Positions 7,352 to 15,619 of a stretch of 29,718 nucleotides of DNA are shown here, in pieces; positions within the stretch are counted from its first letter, which is position 1, and every line of letters begins with the position of its first letter. Both the position numbers and the translations under genes were made by a program. This DNA comes from Metabacillus rhizolycopersici (lineage in GTDB: Bacteria > Bacillota > Bacilli > Bacillales > Bacillaceae): assembly GCF_020075705.1 (NCBI RefSeq), contig NZ_JAIQUM010000064.1:1-29718 (forward strand), given 5' to 3'. The notes below the pieces were generated by a model. It did not search any database. It had not been told where the DNA came from and saw only the letters and a program-made list of their open reading frames with translations.

Positions 7352-8317
7352 TTAGCCCGATTTATAGATCCACTCGATTAATATTTCAGCTACTCTAGGA
7401 TGATTTAAATACCCATATAATTTATGGGGGTTACAATGCCCCTTACTGTCTACCCAGAATGTGTAAATTTGTTGTATATCCTTTATACTTCGAATAAGAT
7501 CTCTGTCGATCATCTGGTGAAAGTCATCATTCAAACTCCCATCGTGTGAAATAAAATCATCCTGAGCACTAACGTTTACCCAATCAACTATATTTTTTGG
7601 ATACATACCATCATTTGGTTCATTAGAATCATACAAACTTTCTTTTACAGCTGGCTCTCCTAATGGACATCCTAAAGTTAACCACAGCCCTACTTTTTTG
7701 TTCCATAGTTCTTTATATTCACTCATACGGGAAAACTTCCATAAAACATCATAAGCCAGAATACAACCCATACTATGAGAAATAAGTACAATATCATCCT
7801 TTTCTAATAATGCTTTCTTTAAAGTGGGTTGTAATCGTTCTCGAATTTCCGATGAAATAACTCGACTATTTATGTATCCCCCTAAGTCAGGTAAAACCCG
7901 GTTTATGACTCTCCTATTAATACCAAATACGTTTAGAATAGGACTAACAGCTCTCGCTATATCATCTCCAAATTTTATAATTTCGTTTTTTTCGATTAAC
8001 GCTTGATAATCACTCTTAGTATGACTATTTAGAGGTCTGCTCAAAAGTTTCTCTAATTGTTTAGTATCTCTTCCATCCGGGACATACCAATTATCACCAA
8101 TGGATGTCATTCTTTTCGTTAATTCAGGATTCTTATCAACGAGTATCCTATTTAATATGTCTCCATAATAAATTAAGCTAACCTTTACCTCATTATTTTC
8201 TAATGCATAAGCTGCATTATTATCTAATCTTCTTATACCTTCGATAAGAGAAGCTCTAACCATTTTCTCTTTTATATGAAATCGAGGTTTTATTGACCTT
8301 CCATGAATAATAATCAT
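7352..8317 (-). CDS. Alpha/beta-hydrolase-like protein
   Basis: A 321-aa protein starting MIIIHGRSIKPRF, where HG after a hydrophobic strand resembles the oxyanion region of alpha/beta hydrolases. The nucleophile elbow reads LISHSMGCILAYDVLW, with Ser as the likely nucleophile in an S-H-S-M-G variant of GxSxG. Candidate acid and base are in SAQDDFISHDGS and DSKGHCNPH. The frame opens at 8338 (MMNLRKH…), but the ATG at 8317 has GAGG 6 bases upstream and begins at the first beta strand, so it is preferred. No signal peptide is seen. The substrate is not inferable, and neighbours give no clue. Confidence 0.7.
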   Translation of the reverse strand: MIIIHGRSIKPRFHIKEKMVRASLIEGIRRLDNNAAYALENNEVKVSLIYYGDILNRILVDKNPELTKRMTSIGDNWYVPDGRDTKQLEKLLSRPLNSHTKSDYQALIEKNEIIKFGDDIARAVSPILNVFGINRRVINRVLPDLGGYINSRVISSEIRERLQPTLKKALLEKDDIVLISHSMGCILAYDVLWKFSRMSEYKELWNKKVGLWLTLGCPLGEPAVKESLYDSNEPNDGMYPKNIVDWVNVSAQDDFISHDGSLNDDFHQMIDRDLIRSIKDIQQIYTFWVDSKGHCNPHKLYGYLNHPRVAEILIEWIYKSG

Positions 8318-8708
8318 ATGTTTCCTCAAATTCATCATCCTTTACATACCCCAATATTGTCTCTCCTCTCTATCTTGTATTATCCTAACAATATATATTT
8401 ATGTATAAATAAAAACACTACAATTGCATCTCAAAATATTTCCAATTTGAAGTTAAACTACATATTAGTTTACATAACTTATTGGTCACATCGTGGTCAC
8501 ACACTATAAAAAACTACTGGGAACTACAGTTCATTTAAATATTAATAATCTCCTTAAAACCGTGCTATCAAGGTATTTGGGGACACTTTAGAAAACTATA
8601 GGTAAATGTACTCCCCACCTTGACAGCGTAGAGGTCAAGGGTTTGAGCCCAGATACAATTCAAACAAACTTTTGGTCTTATGCCTATTCGAACTCTGGAC
8701 ACACTATT

Positions 8709-8840
8709 TCACCCGCTCCAATTTACCTGTAACTCATTGTGTTGTTGAATAATCTCATTCATACGATTAATAAGGATTTCAGCTTCTGTTCGGTATGGTT
8801 CTTGCCACCGCTCCCACTGATAAGTATTCTGTTCTGCTTT
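8709..8840 (-). pseudogene. C-terminal fragment of an unrecognised gene
   Basis: A minus-strand frame of 43 codons begins after a TGA and ends in TGA at 8709-8711 without an in-frame start near its beginning. The translation includes YQWERWQEPYRTEAEILINR and MNEIIQQHNELQVNWSG, an amphipathic helical composition typical of real protein. It is most likely the tail of a deleted gene. Confidence 0.4.
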
Positions 8841-9029
8841 TCACCTCAATCTTCAAATTGAAAAAACAACATGTGTAAATGTTTCATGTTGGTTAACGAA
8901 CTCTGTTTTTTCTTCCTTTTCCTTACCTTAAAACTGGGGCTTATTATTTTTAATCCTCATTGATTAATGACAGGTAAGCACACGATTTTATGCACACCAT
9001 TTTTTTGTATGAATTATCTATGTGATCAT

Positions 9030-9070
9030 AAAAAAAACGTTCCTTACAATGTGTGTAAGAAACGTTTTTT
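9030..9070 (-). terminator. Terminator of the helicase gene
   Basis: The arms AAACGTTCCTTACA and TGTAAGAAACGTTT pair with one mismatch, flanked by A and T runs, so the structure could act in both directions. It lies about 70 bases past the helicase stop codon. Confidence 0.75.
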
Positions 9071-9136
9071 ACTCTTAATCAGACACCGGTACTCGAGGTC
9101 AAACCGATTGCTTTAACATTTTTTAAAATAGGCTCT

Positions 9137-11416
9137 TTAGATCCTATTAAAGTCCCTCCATTCCCTTGGTAAAAGTCCTTGATATTTCTGAGTAAGAAAA
9201 CGATCGTCAACTAGTACAATCACTCCTGTATCTGTCTCAGACCTGATTAATCGGCCTCCTGCTTGTAACACCTTATTCATTCCAGGGAAGGTATATGCGT
9301 AATCATATCCGTTTTTTCCTGTTGCTTGAAAATAATCTTTCATAATATTTCGTTCGAGGCAAAGCTGTGGTAGGCCTACTCCGACAACGATGACACCATT
9401 CAGCCTATTCCCCTTTAAGTCAACACCTTCAGAGAAAATACCGCCTAATACAGCAAAACCAATAAATGGTTCCGTATTTTCTTCTTTAAACTCATGTAAA
9501 AATTGTTCCCGTTCCTTCTCATCGAGCCTGTTCGTTTGAATGATGGTGCGGATTTCCGGACAGCTTGCGGTAAAGTCTTCATATACACTTTTCATATAGT
9601 GATAGGAAGGAAAGAATATCAGATAGTTTCCGCTTCGTTCTCTCAAAAGCTTTGAGAGCATGTCAATGATATGCTTTTTTGTATGGTCTCTGTCATGGTA
9701 CCTGGTCGATAATGGTTGAAGGAAGACCTCTGTTTGTTCTTTTGCAAATGGTGAAGGTATCGAAATGGTATAATCCTCTGATGTACCACCCAGCATATCC
9801 AAAAAATATTGAAGTGGTGATAGTGTGGCAGAAAAATAGACAGTAGTTCGAAACTTTTTACGAATTTGCTGCAGCTGATGAGAAGGATCCAAGCAGAACA
9901 TTTTGATATGAACTTCATTTTTCTCTGTTTCCACATATGTCACATACCGCTCATCATAGAGCTTTGATATTCGAACAAAGCCCGTAGCGGCAAAATATGT
10001 ATCTAATAGAGATTGGTCGACTGATGTTGTTGGCTGCAATAATTCGATCTCAGCGTTGCGTACAAATTCTTCGAGCATGTTGATTAGGTCCGCATCTATT
10101 TCCTTCCACACAAGATGCCCTTTCTCGGAACACTTTTTCTTCATTTCAATAAAATATTTATTTATATTATGAACAGATTCGTACAAATCGGACCCTTTAT
10201 ATGCACGTTTTAATGTAAGAAAATCTGACTTTTGTAATTGGGCTGAAAACATCTCTCGGGCTCGGTCAACGAGATTATGAGCTTCATCGATTAATAAGGC
10301 AGATTGTCTTTTATGGTCATCAAAAAATCGCTTTAGTGACACTTTCGGGTCAAATATATAGTTGTAATCACAAATAATCGCATCTGCCACAAATGCTAAG
10401 TCTAAGGAAAATTCAAATGGACAAAGCGTATGCTTTCTCGCATATTCCTCGATTGTCTGCCGATTAATAAAGGTTTCATGAGAGAAAACATCTAAAACAG
10501 CCCCATTTATGCGATCGTAATAGCCATTCGCAAACTCGCAATACTCCTTCTGACAAAGGGTTTCTTCTTTAAAACAGACTTTATCCTTTGCCGTAAGTGT
10601 AACAGCGCTCATACACAAACCTTTCTTTTTCATAAGTGAAAAAGCCTCTTCAGCGGTTTGTCTTGTGATTGTTTTTGCCGTTAAATAAAACATTCGTTCC
10701 AGCTTAACTTCTCCCATCGCCTTCACGGTCGGGAATATAGTCGAAATGGTTTTTCCAATACCAGTAGGTGCATTTGCAAAAATATTTTTTTCCTCTGCTA
10801 TCGTTTTATAAATGGCACCTGCGAACTTACGTTGCCCCTCTCGATATGATGCAAATGGAAATGATAACTTTTTAATGCTATGATCTCTTCTTATTCGATG
10901 GTTTTGCATGAGAGAAGCATAGGGAAAATAGTGCTTTACTAGCTCGTTTACAAACTGTTCGAGGTCCTGAAAAGTAAAATGTCTTTGAAATTTTTTTTGC
11001 TCTTCTGTAACAGCATGTATGTAAGTTAATTGAACAATCATTTCTTTCTGTTCATGATCTTTTGCATACATATAGGCATACACCTTTGCCTGTGCCCAAT
11101 GTACAGGGTATGTCTCCTCCTCTATTTCACTCAAGTCTTTTGAGGTTGACTTAATTTCATCAATAAGGATTTCATTATCACGAAAAAGCACCCCATCACA
11201 TCGACCTTCAATCATGAACATCATCTTTTCATATTCAATTTCCGTTTTAAGAAAAACTTCCTTTTGATCTGTTTCTTGATACGTACTTTGTATGGCCTTA
11301 TGGGCTTTTGTCCCTTCCGTAAGGGTTGCATGAGTCCGAAATCGATTATCAATACTTCCACTTCGATACACATATTCAACTAATGTACGGACAGAGAGCT
11401 TTATTTCGGGTAGCAT
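9137..11416 (-). CDS. Cas4-like nuclease / XPD-DinG-type DNA helicase fusion
   Basis: A 759-aa ATP-dependent DNA helicase of superfamily 2 (Rad3/XPD/DinG branch). Residues about 1-165 look like a PD-(D/E)XK nuclease domain of the Cas4/RecB type, with D74 (GRCDG) and the E87-x-K89 pair (LIDEIKST). Walker A is at 217-223 (PTGIGKT) and the DEAH box at 377-380. Four cysteines between them (C281, C288, C293, C332) match the FeS-cluster cysteines of XPD-like helicases. The C-terminal RecA domain includes GIFSEGVDLKG and the arginine-finger motif QAGGRLIRS. The ATG follows AGGTGA by 5 bases. The gene stands alone with its own terminator. It probably acts in DNA repair on structured or single-stranded DNA; the precise role in Bacillus is unproven. 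Confidence 0.85.
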   Translation of the reverse strand: MLPEIKLSVRTLVEYVYRSGSIDNRFRTHATLTEGTKAHKAIQSTYQETDQKEVFLKTEIEYEKMMFMIEGRCDGVLFRDNEILIDEIKSTSKDLSEIEEETYPVHWAQAKVYAYMYAKDHEQKEMIVQLTYIHAVTEEQKKFQRHFTFQDLEQFVNELVKHYFPYASLMQNHRIRRDHSIKKLSFPFASYREGQRKFAGAIYKTIAEEKNIFANAPTGIGKTISTIFPTVKAMGEVKLERMFYLTAKTITRQTAEEAFSLMKKKGLCMSAVTLTAKDKVCFKEETLCQKEYCEFANGYYDRINGAVLDVFSHETFINRQTIEEYARKHTLCPFEFSLDLAFVADAIICDYNYIFDPKVSLKRFFDDHKRQSALLIDEAHNLVDRAREMFSAQLQKSDFLTLKRAYKGSDLYESVHNINKYFIEMKKKCSEKGHLVWKEIDADLINMLEEFVRNAEIELLQPTTSVDQSLLDTYFAATGFVRISKLYDERYVTYVETEKNEVHIKMFCLDPSHQLQQIRKKFRTTVYFSATLSPLQYFLDMLGGTSEDYTISIPSPFAKEQTEVFLQPLSTRYHDRDHTKKHIIDMLSKLLRERSGNYLIFFPSYHYMKSVYEDFTASCPEIRTIIQTNRLDEKEREQFLHEFKEENTEPFIGFAVLGGIFSEGVDLKGNRLNGVIVVGVGLPQLCLERNIMKDYFQATGKNGYDYAYTFPGMNKVLQAGGRLIRSETDTGVIVLVDDRFLTQKYQGLLPREWRDFNRI

Positions 11417-11779
11417 GTCATCACCTAATAGTTAAAATCGATTAGTTCTATCGTACAAGGTATAACAGAAATTTACAAAGATAAAGTTGGCTAGTTAGGG
11501 AATAAAAAAGGAGAAGAAGGTTGGCCCATGCATCTGGTTTACTGTCGACTGTACTGGATGCTCACACTTTGTTATGATAATCCCCTCCATTACATTCCGT
11601 TTTTATGATATATAAGCAATTTCATAAGTAACACTCGTATAAACACACACTTAATGCTTTAAAACTCTAACAAAGCAGCTGTATTCCATCAAGTTTAAAA
11701 CCAGCTAAATTAGTAAGAGAGTAATTGACGGAACTCTTTAATCTGTGCAAAAATTACTTTAAATAATTATTTAAGGATA

Positions 11780-12217
11780 GTGATAATCAAAATGCTTTAT
11801 ATATGGGACATCGAGAAGATAATTAAAGAAACACTAAATGAGCAGAATCTAAATATTAATTACGAATTTAACAATAATCTACCTGTACCTATGAGTTTTA
11901 ACGTATCAACAAATACGATCAAATTTAATTATCTTCAAGTTAACGGGTATATAGGTAATTTTAAATTCAGAGAGACTGATGAAAACTTTGTTAAAATTAT
12001 TCTTTATCATGTGATTGGTTATTATTTAGATTTTAAGAAAAACAAACATGATTTAAGAATTCTAATGTATGGAGACGAAGAAGAAAAGGAACTGCTTAAA
12101 TCTGAAATAGAAGCGAATGCTTGGGAATATGGACGAACATTGGTACCTGTAAAATTATTAGATTCCTATGATAAAGTCCGTGAATTAGATAAGATGCTAC
12201 TAAAAACCTATAAATAA
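11780..12217 (+). CDS. Zincin-like hypothetical protein lacking HExxH
   Basis: A 145-aa protein (141 aa if ATG 11792 is used). AAGGA at 11773-11777 is too close to GTG 11780 and rather far from ATG 11792, so the start is uncertain. The middle, ILYHVIGYYLDFKKNK, followed by KSEIEANAWEYG, has the layout of small zinc-peptidase-like proteins (HEIGHxLD … ExxANxWA). Here the motif reads H-V-I-G-Y, so both the catalytic Glu and the second His ligand are missing. It would be an inactive relative, if the resemblance is real. Such proteins often occur in mobile or accessory DNA, and this gene sits among pseudogenes. The composition is very AT-rich. The function is unknown. Confidence 0.6.
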   Translation: MIIKMLYIWDIEKIIKETLNEQNLNINYEFNNNLPVPMSFNVSTNTIKFNYLQVNGYIGNFKFRETDENFVKIILYHVIGYYLDFKKNKHDLRILMYGDEEEKELLKSEIEANAWEYGRTLVPVKLLDSYDKVRELDKMLLKTYK

Positions 12218-12616
12218 GCTATTCAATCAGGGAAACAGTTCAAGCAATTATGCTTCGACATTGTATCTCGTAACGGTGGAAAAGTTATAGATTTTAATAC
12301 GCCTCAATACCCAGCAAATTTTTATTATGCTCAAGTCGAGAGTTTAGGTAATCGGTACTATATACTGCTGAATGAACATTATCCTTATCTTGCTTTTGCA
12401 TCAGCCGTTGAATTTGGAAACATTAAATTCATCGACAACCCTGTTCTTTATGAACAACTTTCTCCTTTCTATCGAGTAATCGGTACAGTAGAACTAAACG
12501 TACCTTTTAATCAAAATCTGGTAAAGAAAACAGAATTAAATAGTGCTGAATTGGAACAACTTGCTTACTGGAAGCCTGAAACGGTAGGGCAAATAATCTT
12601 CAACTATTGGGATTGA
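12218..12616 (+). pseudogene. Start-less open frame, probable truncated gene
   Basis: Directly after the TAA of the zincin-like gene, the same frame stays open for 132 codons to TGA at 12614-12616. The translation is clearly protein-like: FDIVSRNGGKVIDFNTPQYP near the start and ELEQLAYWKPETVGQIIFNY WD at the end. No in-frame ATG, GTG or TTG occurs before a late TTG, and no ribosome binding site is seen. A terminator follows at 12624. It is most likely a gene whose 5' end was deleted when it was joined to the upstream gene. An alternative is that one longer gene was interrupted by a TAA, but the two parts do not look like one known family. Family not recognised. Confidence 0.6.
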
Positions 12617-12623
12617 CCAATTA

Positions 12624-12649
12624 GGAACTCCACAAAAAAATGGAGTTCC
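12624..12649 (+). terminator. Intrinsic terminator
   Basis: A 9-bp stem GGAACTCCA / TGGAGTTCC (12624-12632, 12641-12649) is followed by GATATTTTATTT. It lies 8 bases past the stop of the start-less frame and was probably that gene's own terminator. Confidence 0.7.
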
Positions 12650-12659
12650 GATATTTTAT

Positions 12660-12885
12660 TTAAAAATCAACATTTGAATTTAACATAGCCAAAACCCCAT
12701 CCAATTCCTTCTTAACCGATCCACTATCCATTACATTTAGGGGTACCTTTTGCACAGACGAGTTAGCTGCAAAAGCGAAATTACTATTATTCATTCCATA
12801 AAGCAATACATGAAAGCCGCCTCTGACCTCATTCATAACAAATGGTACGGTTCACCGCGCCAATATAAACCAGCGTTATTTTAAA
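12660..12885 (-). pseudogene. Frameshifted gene remnant (C-terminal part)
   Basis: On the minus strand a 58-codon frame from 12836 to the stop at 12660-12662 encodes MNEVRGGFHVLLYGMNNSNF … KKELDGVLAMLNSNVDF. Upstream, in another frame, the translation reads AGLYWRGEPYHLL, ending exactly where the first frame begins. The two join naturally (…EPYHLL-NEVRGGF…) if one frameshift near 12838 is undone, and a stop codon closes the frame further upstream. So this is the end of a decayed gene of unknown family. Confidence 0.5.
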
Positions 12886-12958
12886 AAATTCCGTTTTTTA
12901 AATAATAACGATCATTTAGGAAAACCTAGTTTAAAAAGAGAAGACAGGAGTACGAAAA

Positions 12959-13816
12959 ATGGAAGAAAGCCAATACACAAATGACCAGACTTTTTGCATG
13001 AGTGAATACGATGTTTTAAAACGTGTAATCCTGTGTCAACCACAATATATGACAATCCGTGAAGTCATTAATGAAACTCAGGAGCATTTTAAAAATGAAG
13101 GTATCCATATAGAACGTGCCCTCGAGCAGCATGGCGAATTCGTCAAAACGCTAAAGAATAATGGCATTGAGGTTATTTTATTGCCTTATCATAAAAAATA
13201 TCCTGAACAGGTATTTACTCGTGATATTGGATTTACACTAGGGCAAACAATTTTTGTTGCTAATATGGCTACGGATGTTCGGGCAGGGGAGGAAAATGTT
13301 CTTAAACAATGGCTAGAGGATGAAGATATCTCTTATTATAATTTAGAGGGAGAAATAATTGAAGGCGGAGATGTTGTGATTGACCAGGAAACAATTTACG
13401 TGGGGCTAAGCAATCGAACGAACCAAAAAGCTGCTGAACAATTACAACTTCTTTTGAACCAATTCAATGTCATTCCCATCTCATTTAAAGATAAATACCT
13501 GCATTTGGATTGTGTATTTAACGTCGTTTCACCTGAAGTGGCCCTGATTTACCCAAATGCCTTAACGAAAAAAGACATTGAGCTTTTCTCTTCACGCTAT
13601 GAATTAATTGAAGTTTCGGAAGAAGAACAATTTCAATTAGGCACAAATGTATTAAATATTGGCAACAAAAAAGTATTAAGTCTGCCGGTCAATGAAAAGG
13701 TAAACAAACAGCTTCGTAACCGAGGATTTCAAGTTATTGAAGTGGATATCACAGAAATCATTAAATCTGGCGGCTCCTTCCGCTGTTGTACCCTTCCCAT
13801 CTTACGAGAAACGTAA
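12959..13816 (+). CDS. DDAH/YkgA-like amidinohydrolase (arginine deiminase fold)
   Basis: A 285-aa enzyme of the guanidine-modifying superfamily, closest in layout to dimethylarginine dimethylaminohydrolase and to YkgA-type proteins of Bacillus. Visible active-site elements are FTRD at 86-89, EGGD at 135-138, the His of LHLDCVF at about 182, and a cysteine at 276/277 (GGSFRCCTLP), where the nucleophilic Cys of this family lies near the C-terminus. The reaction would be hydrolysis of arginine or a methylated arginine to citrulline plus an amine; the substrate is not certain. ATG 12959 follows ACAGGAG by about 8 bases. The gene is single and appears intact among pseudogenes on both sides. Confidence 0.85.
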   Translation: MEESQYTNDQTFCMSEYDVLKRVILCQPQYMTIREVINETQEHFKNEGIHIERALEQHGEFVKTLKNNGIEVILLPYHKKYPEQVFTRDIGFTLGQTIFVANMATDVRAGEENVLKQWLEDEDISYYNLEGEIIEGGDVVIDQETIYVGLSNRTNQKAAEQLQLLLNQFNVIPISFKDKYLHLDCVFNVVSPEVALIYPNALTKKDIELFSSRYELIEVSEEEQFQLGTNVLNIGNKKVLSLPVNEKVNKQLRNRGFQVIEVDITEIIKSGGSFRCCTLPILRET

Positions 13817-13824
13817 AAAAAGAC

Positions 13825-13876
13825 CAAATAAACAAACCACAATCTCATACAGGGTGAGGTTGTTTATTTGGTCATG
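13825..13876 (-). terminator. Terminator oriented for the minus strand
   Basis: The arms GACCAAATAAACAA and TTGTTTATTTGGTC are perfectly complementary. The run of seven A on the left side becomes the U-run of a minus-strand transcript, so the stronger activity is for transcription coming from the right, where only a frameshifted remnant remains. It may also end the amidinohydrolase mRNA. Confidence 0.6.
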
Positions 13877-13900
13877 TGATACAAAATAACCTTTTACATT

Positions 13901-14256
13901 TTAGTATAAAAACCACCCTTTTTTATGGTACGGTTCATCGAAACTAATATTAAACTGGATTACTTCATTATCCTTCGATCGTCTATCTTTATTGGTAAAA
14001 TAAACACACTTTCGAACATCATTTTTTACTATTGCTTTACACGTTGGTGTCGTTAAAAAACATGACGAACTGAACTAGAACTGTATGAATCTCCATTCTC
14101 TAAAAACTGGAAATAAAATATCATAGTATTCAAATAGATCCAAAAAAAAGAGTTGTGCCCTCCCTTTTTAGTAGGTGTTTTTGTTATAATTAATTCATTA
14201 TCGTTTCTTTTAATAGCTAATCTTCTAAAAACCCCCTCAATAGTGGGGAGGATCAA
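13901..14256 (-). pseudogene. Frameshifted minus-strand gene remnant
   Basis: One frame (14256 to 14053) reads …KRNDNELIITKTPTKKGGHN…ENGDSYSSSSVRHVF and stops. The next frame, from about 14055 to the TAA at 13901-13903, continues TTPTCKAIVKNDVRKCVYF … IQFNISFDEPYHKKGWFLY. The break falls in a run of six T, a typical slippage site, and joining the frames gives one coherent protein end. The terminator at 13825-13876 is placed and oriented to serve this gene. No clear start is visible. Family not recognised. Confidence 0.5.
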
Positions 14257-14567
14257 CCTCTTTTAAAGGACTTTATCTACTATCTTCTGCAGTATACTAT
14301 TGGTTATATATCTTAAATGATGAATGAGCATGGTAATTTTAAAAAATAATCACAAGCAGCATAATAAATTATAAGATTTTACAATGCATTCATACATATT
14401 AAGAGGCTTGGTCAGACATATTCCTTCAGCGAAAAGAGATTTAGATCCAGAAAATACATAACTCCTATCATACCGTATTAGTCTATTATTTTATCATTTT
14501 TGTAAGCGTTTACTTTAATCGTGAAATTTATAAGATAAACCCCATAAGGTAGAAAGGGTGGTTAAAA
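14257..14567 (+). promoter_or_regulatory. Upstream region of the LuxR gene with a cre box
   Basis: About 310 bases without a gene. TGTAAGCGTTTACT at 14501-14514 matches the CcpA operator consensus TGWAANCGNTNWCA in 13 of 14 positions and lies 54 bases before the start of the LuxR-type gene. A possible -35 (TTTACT) overlaps its right end, with TAAGAT 16 bases on. Catabolite repression of the regulator is therefore likely. The rest is AT-rich with nothing recognised. Confidence 0.6.
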
Positions 14568-15263
14568 ATGTTAAATGAATCGACAATACACGAGTATATA
14601 TCAAACCTTAATAAAGCCTCAACTCATGAAGAAAAACTAAATCGATGTACGAAAGGATTACTCGAATTATTTCCTATCCAGGAAGCACATTTATTTAGAT
14701 ATTCACCACTTGGAAACATCGCTGAAGGAATTCTTAAAATCGATTCATCAGGTTTACACTATATTGGACACGTGAGAGATGACCTGCGAAACTTACCACC
14801 TATTTATAGCTCCTTACGAAAAAGGAGAGCCATGTATATTTCGAACGAAGAGTTTTTCGAAAAATATGGTAGTAAATATACGAACCCTAATGAAAAGAAT
14901 GATCACATCATCATACCGATTTGCTTTAGTTCAACTCCAGTCGGCTACTTTATTGGACGTGAATTACCTAAAAATTTTACTTGCGACGAAAAGCTTTTAT
15001 CGATTATTACTTTATATGGAAAATTAGTCGGGAAAATAATTGAGAGCAACAAGGAAGGGCAATCAATTGGCAAACTAAGCAAACGAGAAAGCGAAGTCAT
15101 GCAACGAATTTCATGCGGCGAGAGTATAAAGGAAATGACAAAATCCATGGGGATTAGTGAATATACAGTAAAGGATTACATTAAATCTGCCATCAAAAAG
15201 CTAGAAGTAAATAACCGAGTCGAGGCAGTAGCGGAATTACTTCGAAGAGGTTCTATTTCATAA
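14568..15263 (+). CDS. GAF-domain LuxR-type transcriptional regulator
   Basis: A 231-aa regulator. Residues about 10-155 are consistent with a GAF-like sensor (…LNRCTKGLLELFPIQEAHLFRYSPLG … HIIIPICFSSTPVGYFIGRE…). Residues about 167-228 form a LuxR-type helix-turn-helix: LSKRESEVMQRISCGESIKE, then MTKSMGISEYTVKDYIKSAI and KKLEVNNRVEAVAEL. No receiver-domain Asp pattern is visible, so the signal is probably a small molecule rather than a phosphorelay. ATG follows AAAGGGTGG at normal spacing. It faces the SnoaL/BVMO/esterase genes, which makes it a candidate activator of them, and a cre box lies in its promoter region. Confidence 0.85.
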   Translation: MLNESTIHEYISNLNKASTHEEKLNRCTKGLLELFPIQEAHLFRYSPLGNIAEGILKIDSSGLHYIGHVRDDLRNLPPIYSSLRKRRAMYISNEEFFEKYGSKYTNPNEKNDHIIIPICFSSTPVGYFIGRELPKNFTCDEKLLSIITLYGKLVGKIIESNKEGQSIGKLSKRESEVMQRISCGESIKEMTKSMGISEYTVKDYIKSAIKKLEVNNRVEAVAELLRRGSIS

Positions 15264-15295
15264 TGCATCTTCATGAATTAAATGTTCATAATCTA

Positions 15296-15335
15296 AATAA
15301 CCTGTAATCCAACTATTATGGGATTACAGGTTATT
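15296..15335 (+). terminator. Terminator of the LuxR gene
   Basis: A 15-bp perfect stem (15296-15310 with 15321-15335, AATAACCTGTAATCC and its complement) with a 10-nt loop is followed by TATCATG. It lies 33 bases after the stop. The U-tract is short. Confidence 0.7.
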
Positions 15336-15438
15336 TATCATGTTTGGACTACACCTAAATGTTGTTAAAAACTAACTGAAATACTTTACTATTAGCTGTT
15401 TTCGCAAACTTTGTTGCTCTTTAACAAGTATTGGAAAT

Positions 15439-15537
15439 GGTTGATTGTAACGAGAGGATGCTCGCTTTCCGTGGGGTGGACGGTGAGCCTCCTCGGCGCT
15501 AGCGTCTGCATGAGTCTCGCATATCCGTTCCAATCTA
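15439..15537. repeat. Second, diverged Bacillus palindromic repeat
   Basis: Shares the block order of the element at 3697-3826 in the reverse sense: GGTTGATT at one end, then GCTCGCTTTCCG, GAGCCTCCTCGGCGC, GCATGAGTCTCGC and an AATC end. It sits between the LuxR terminator and the SnoaL stop codon, in non-coding DNA. Confidence 0.65.
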
Positions 15538-15619
15538 CCTAAATCGTTTTTGTTCCAAGAACCTATTTAAAAGCAATAATCTTTTAGAAAAGATCCTAAC
15601 GATTTTTTGTTTGGAATGT

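Larger units (their letters stand above)
8318..9136. other. Gene-poor stretch with gene remnants
   Basis: No complete gene is visible over about 800 bases. It holds a direct repeat GGTCACA-TCGT-GGTCACA near 8482, a block GAGGTCAAGGGTTTGAGCCC at 8630-8650 that looks like a variable loop plus T-arm of a tRNA but cannot be folded into a tRNA, a gene fragment at 8709-8840, and the helicase terminator at 9030-9070. It has the look of a scar left by a lost element. Confidence 0.4.

Noticed and set aside
7128..7355. 75-codon plus-strand frame between the EamA and hydrolase genes
   Set aside because: No ATG or ribosome binding site at its beginning, no recognisable motif, and it runs into the end of the hydrolase gene. 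It could be a remnant, but nothing supports it.
8590..8670. Possible tRNA gene
   Set aside because: Only a T-arm-like block is present. The upstream sequence does not form a D-arm, a 5+7 anticodon arm or an acceptor stem.
12660..12836. 58-aa ORF as an intact small gene
   Set aside because: The in-phase continuation in another frame upstream and the lack of a ribosome binding site before its ATG point to a frameshifted remnant.
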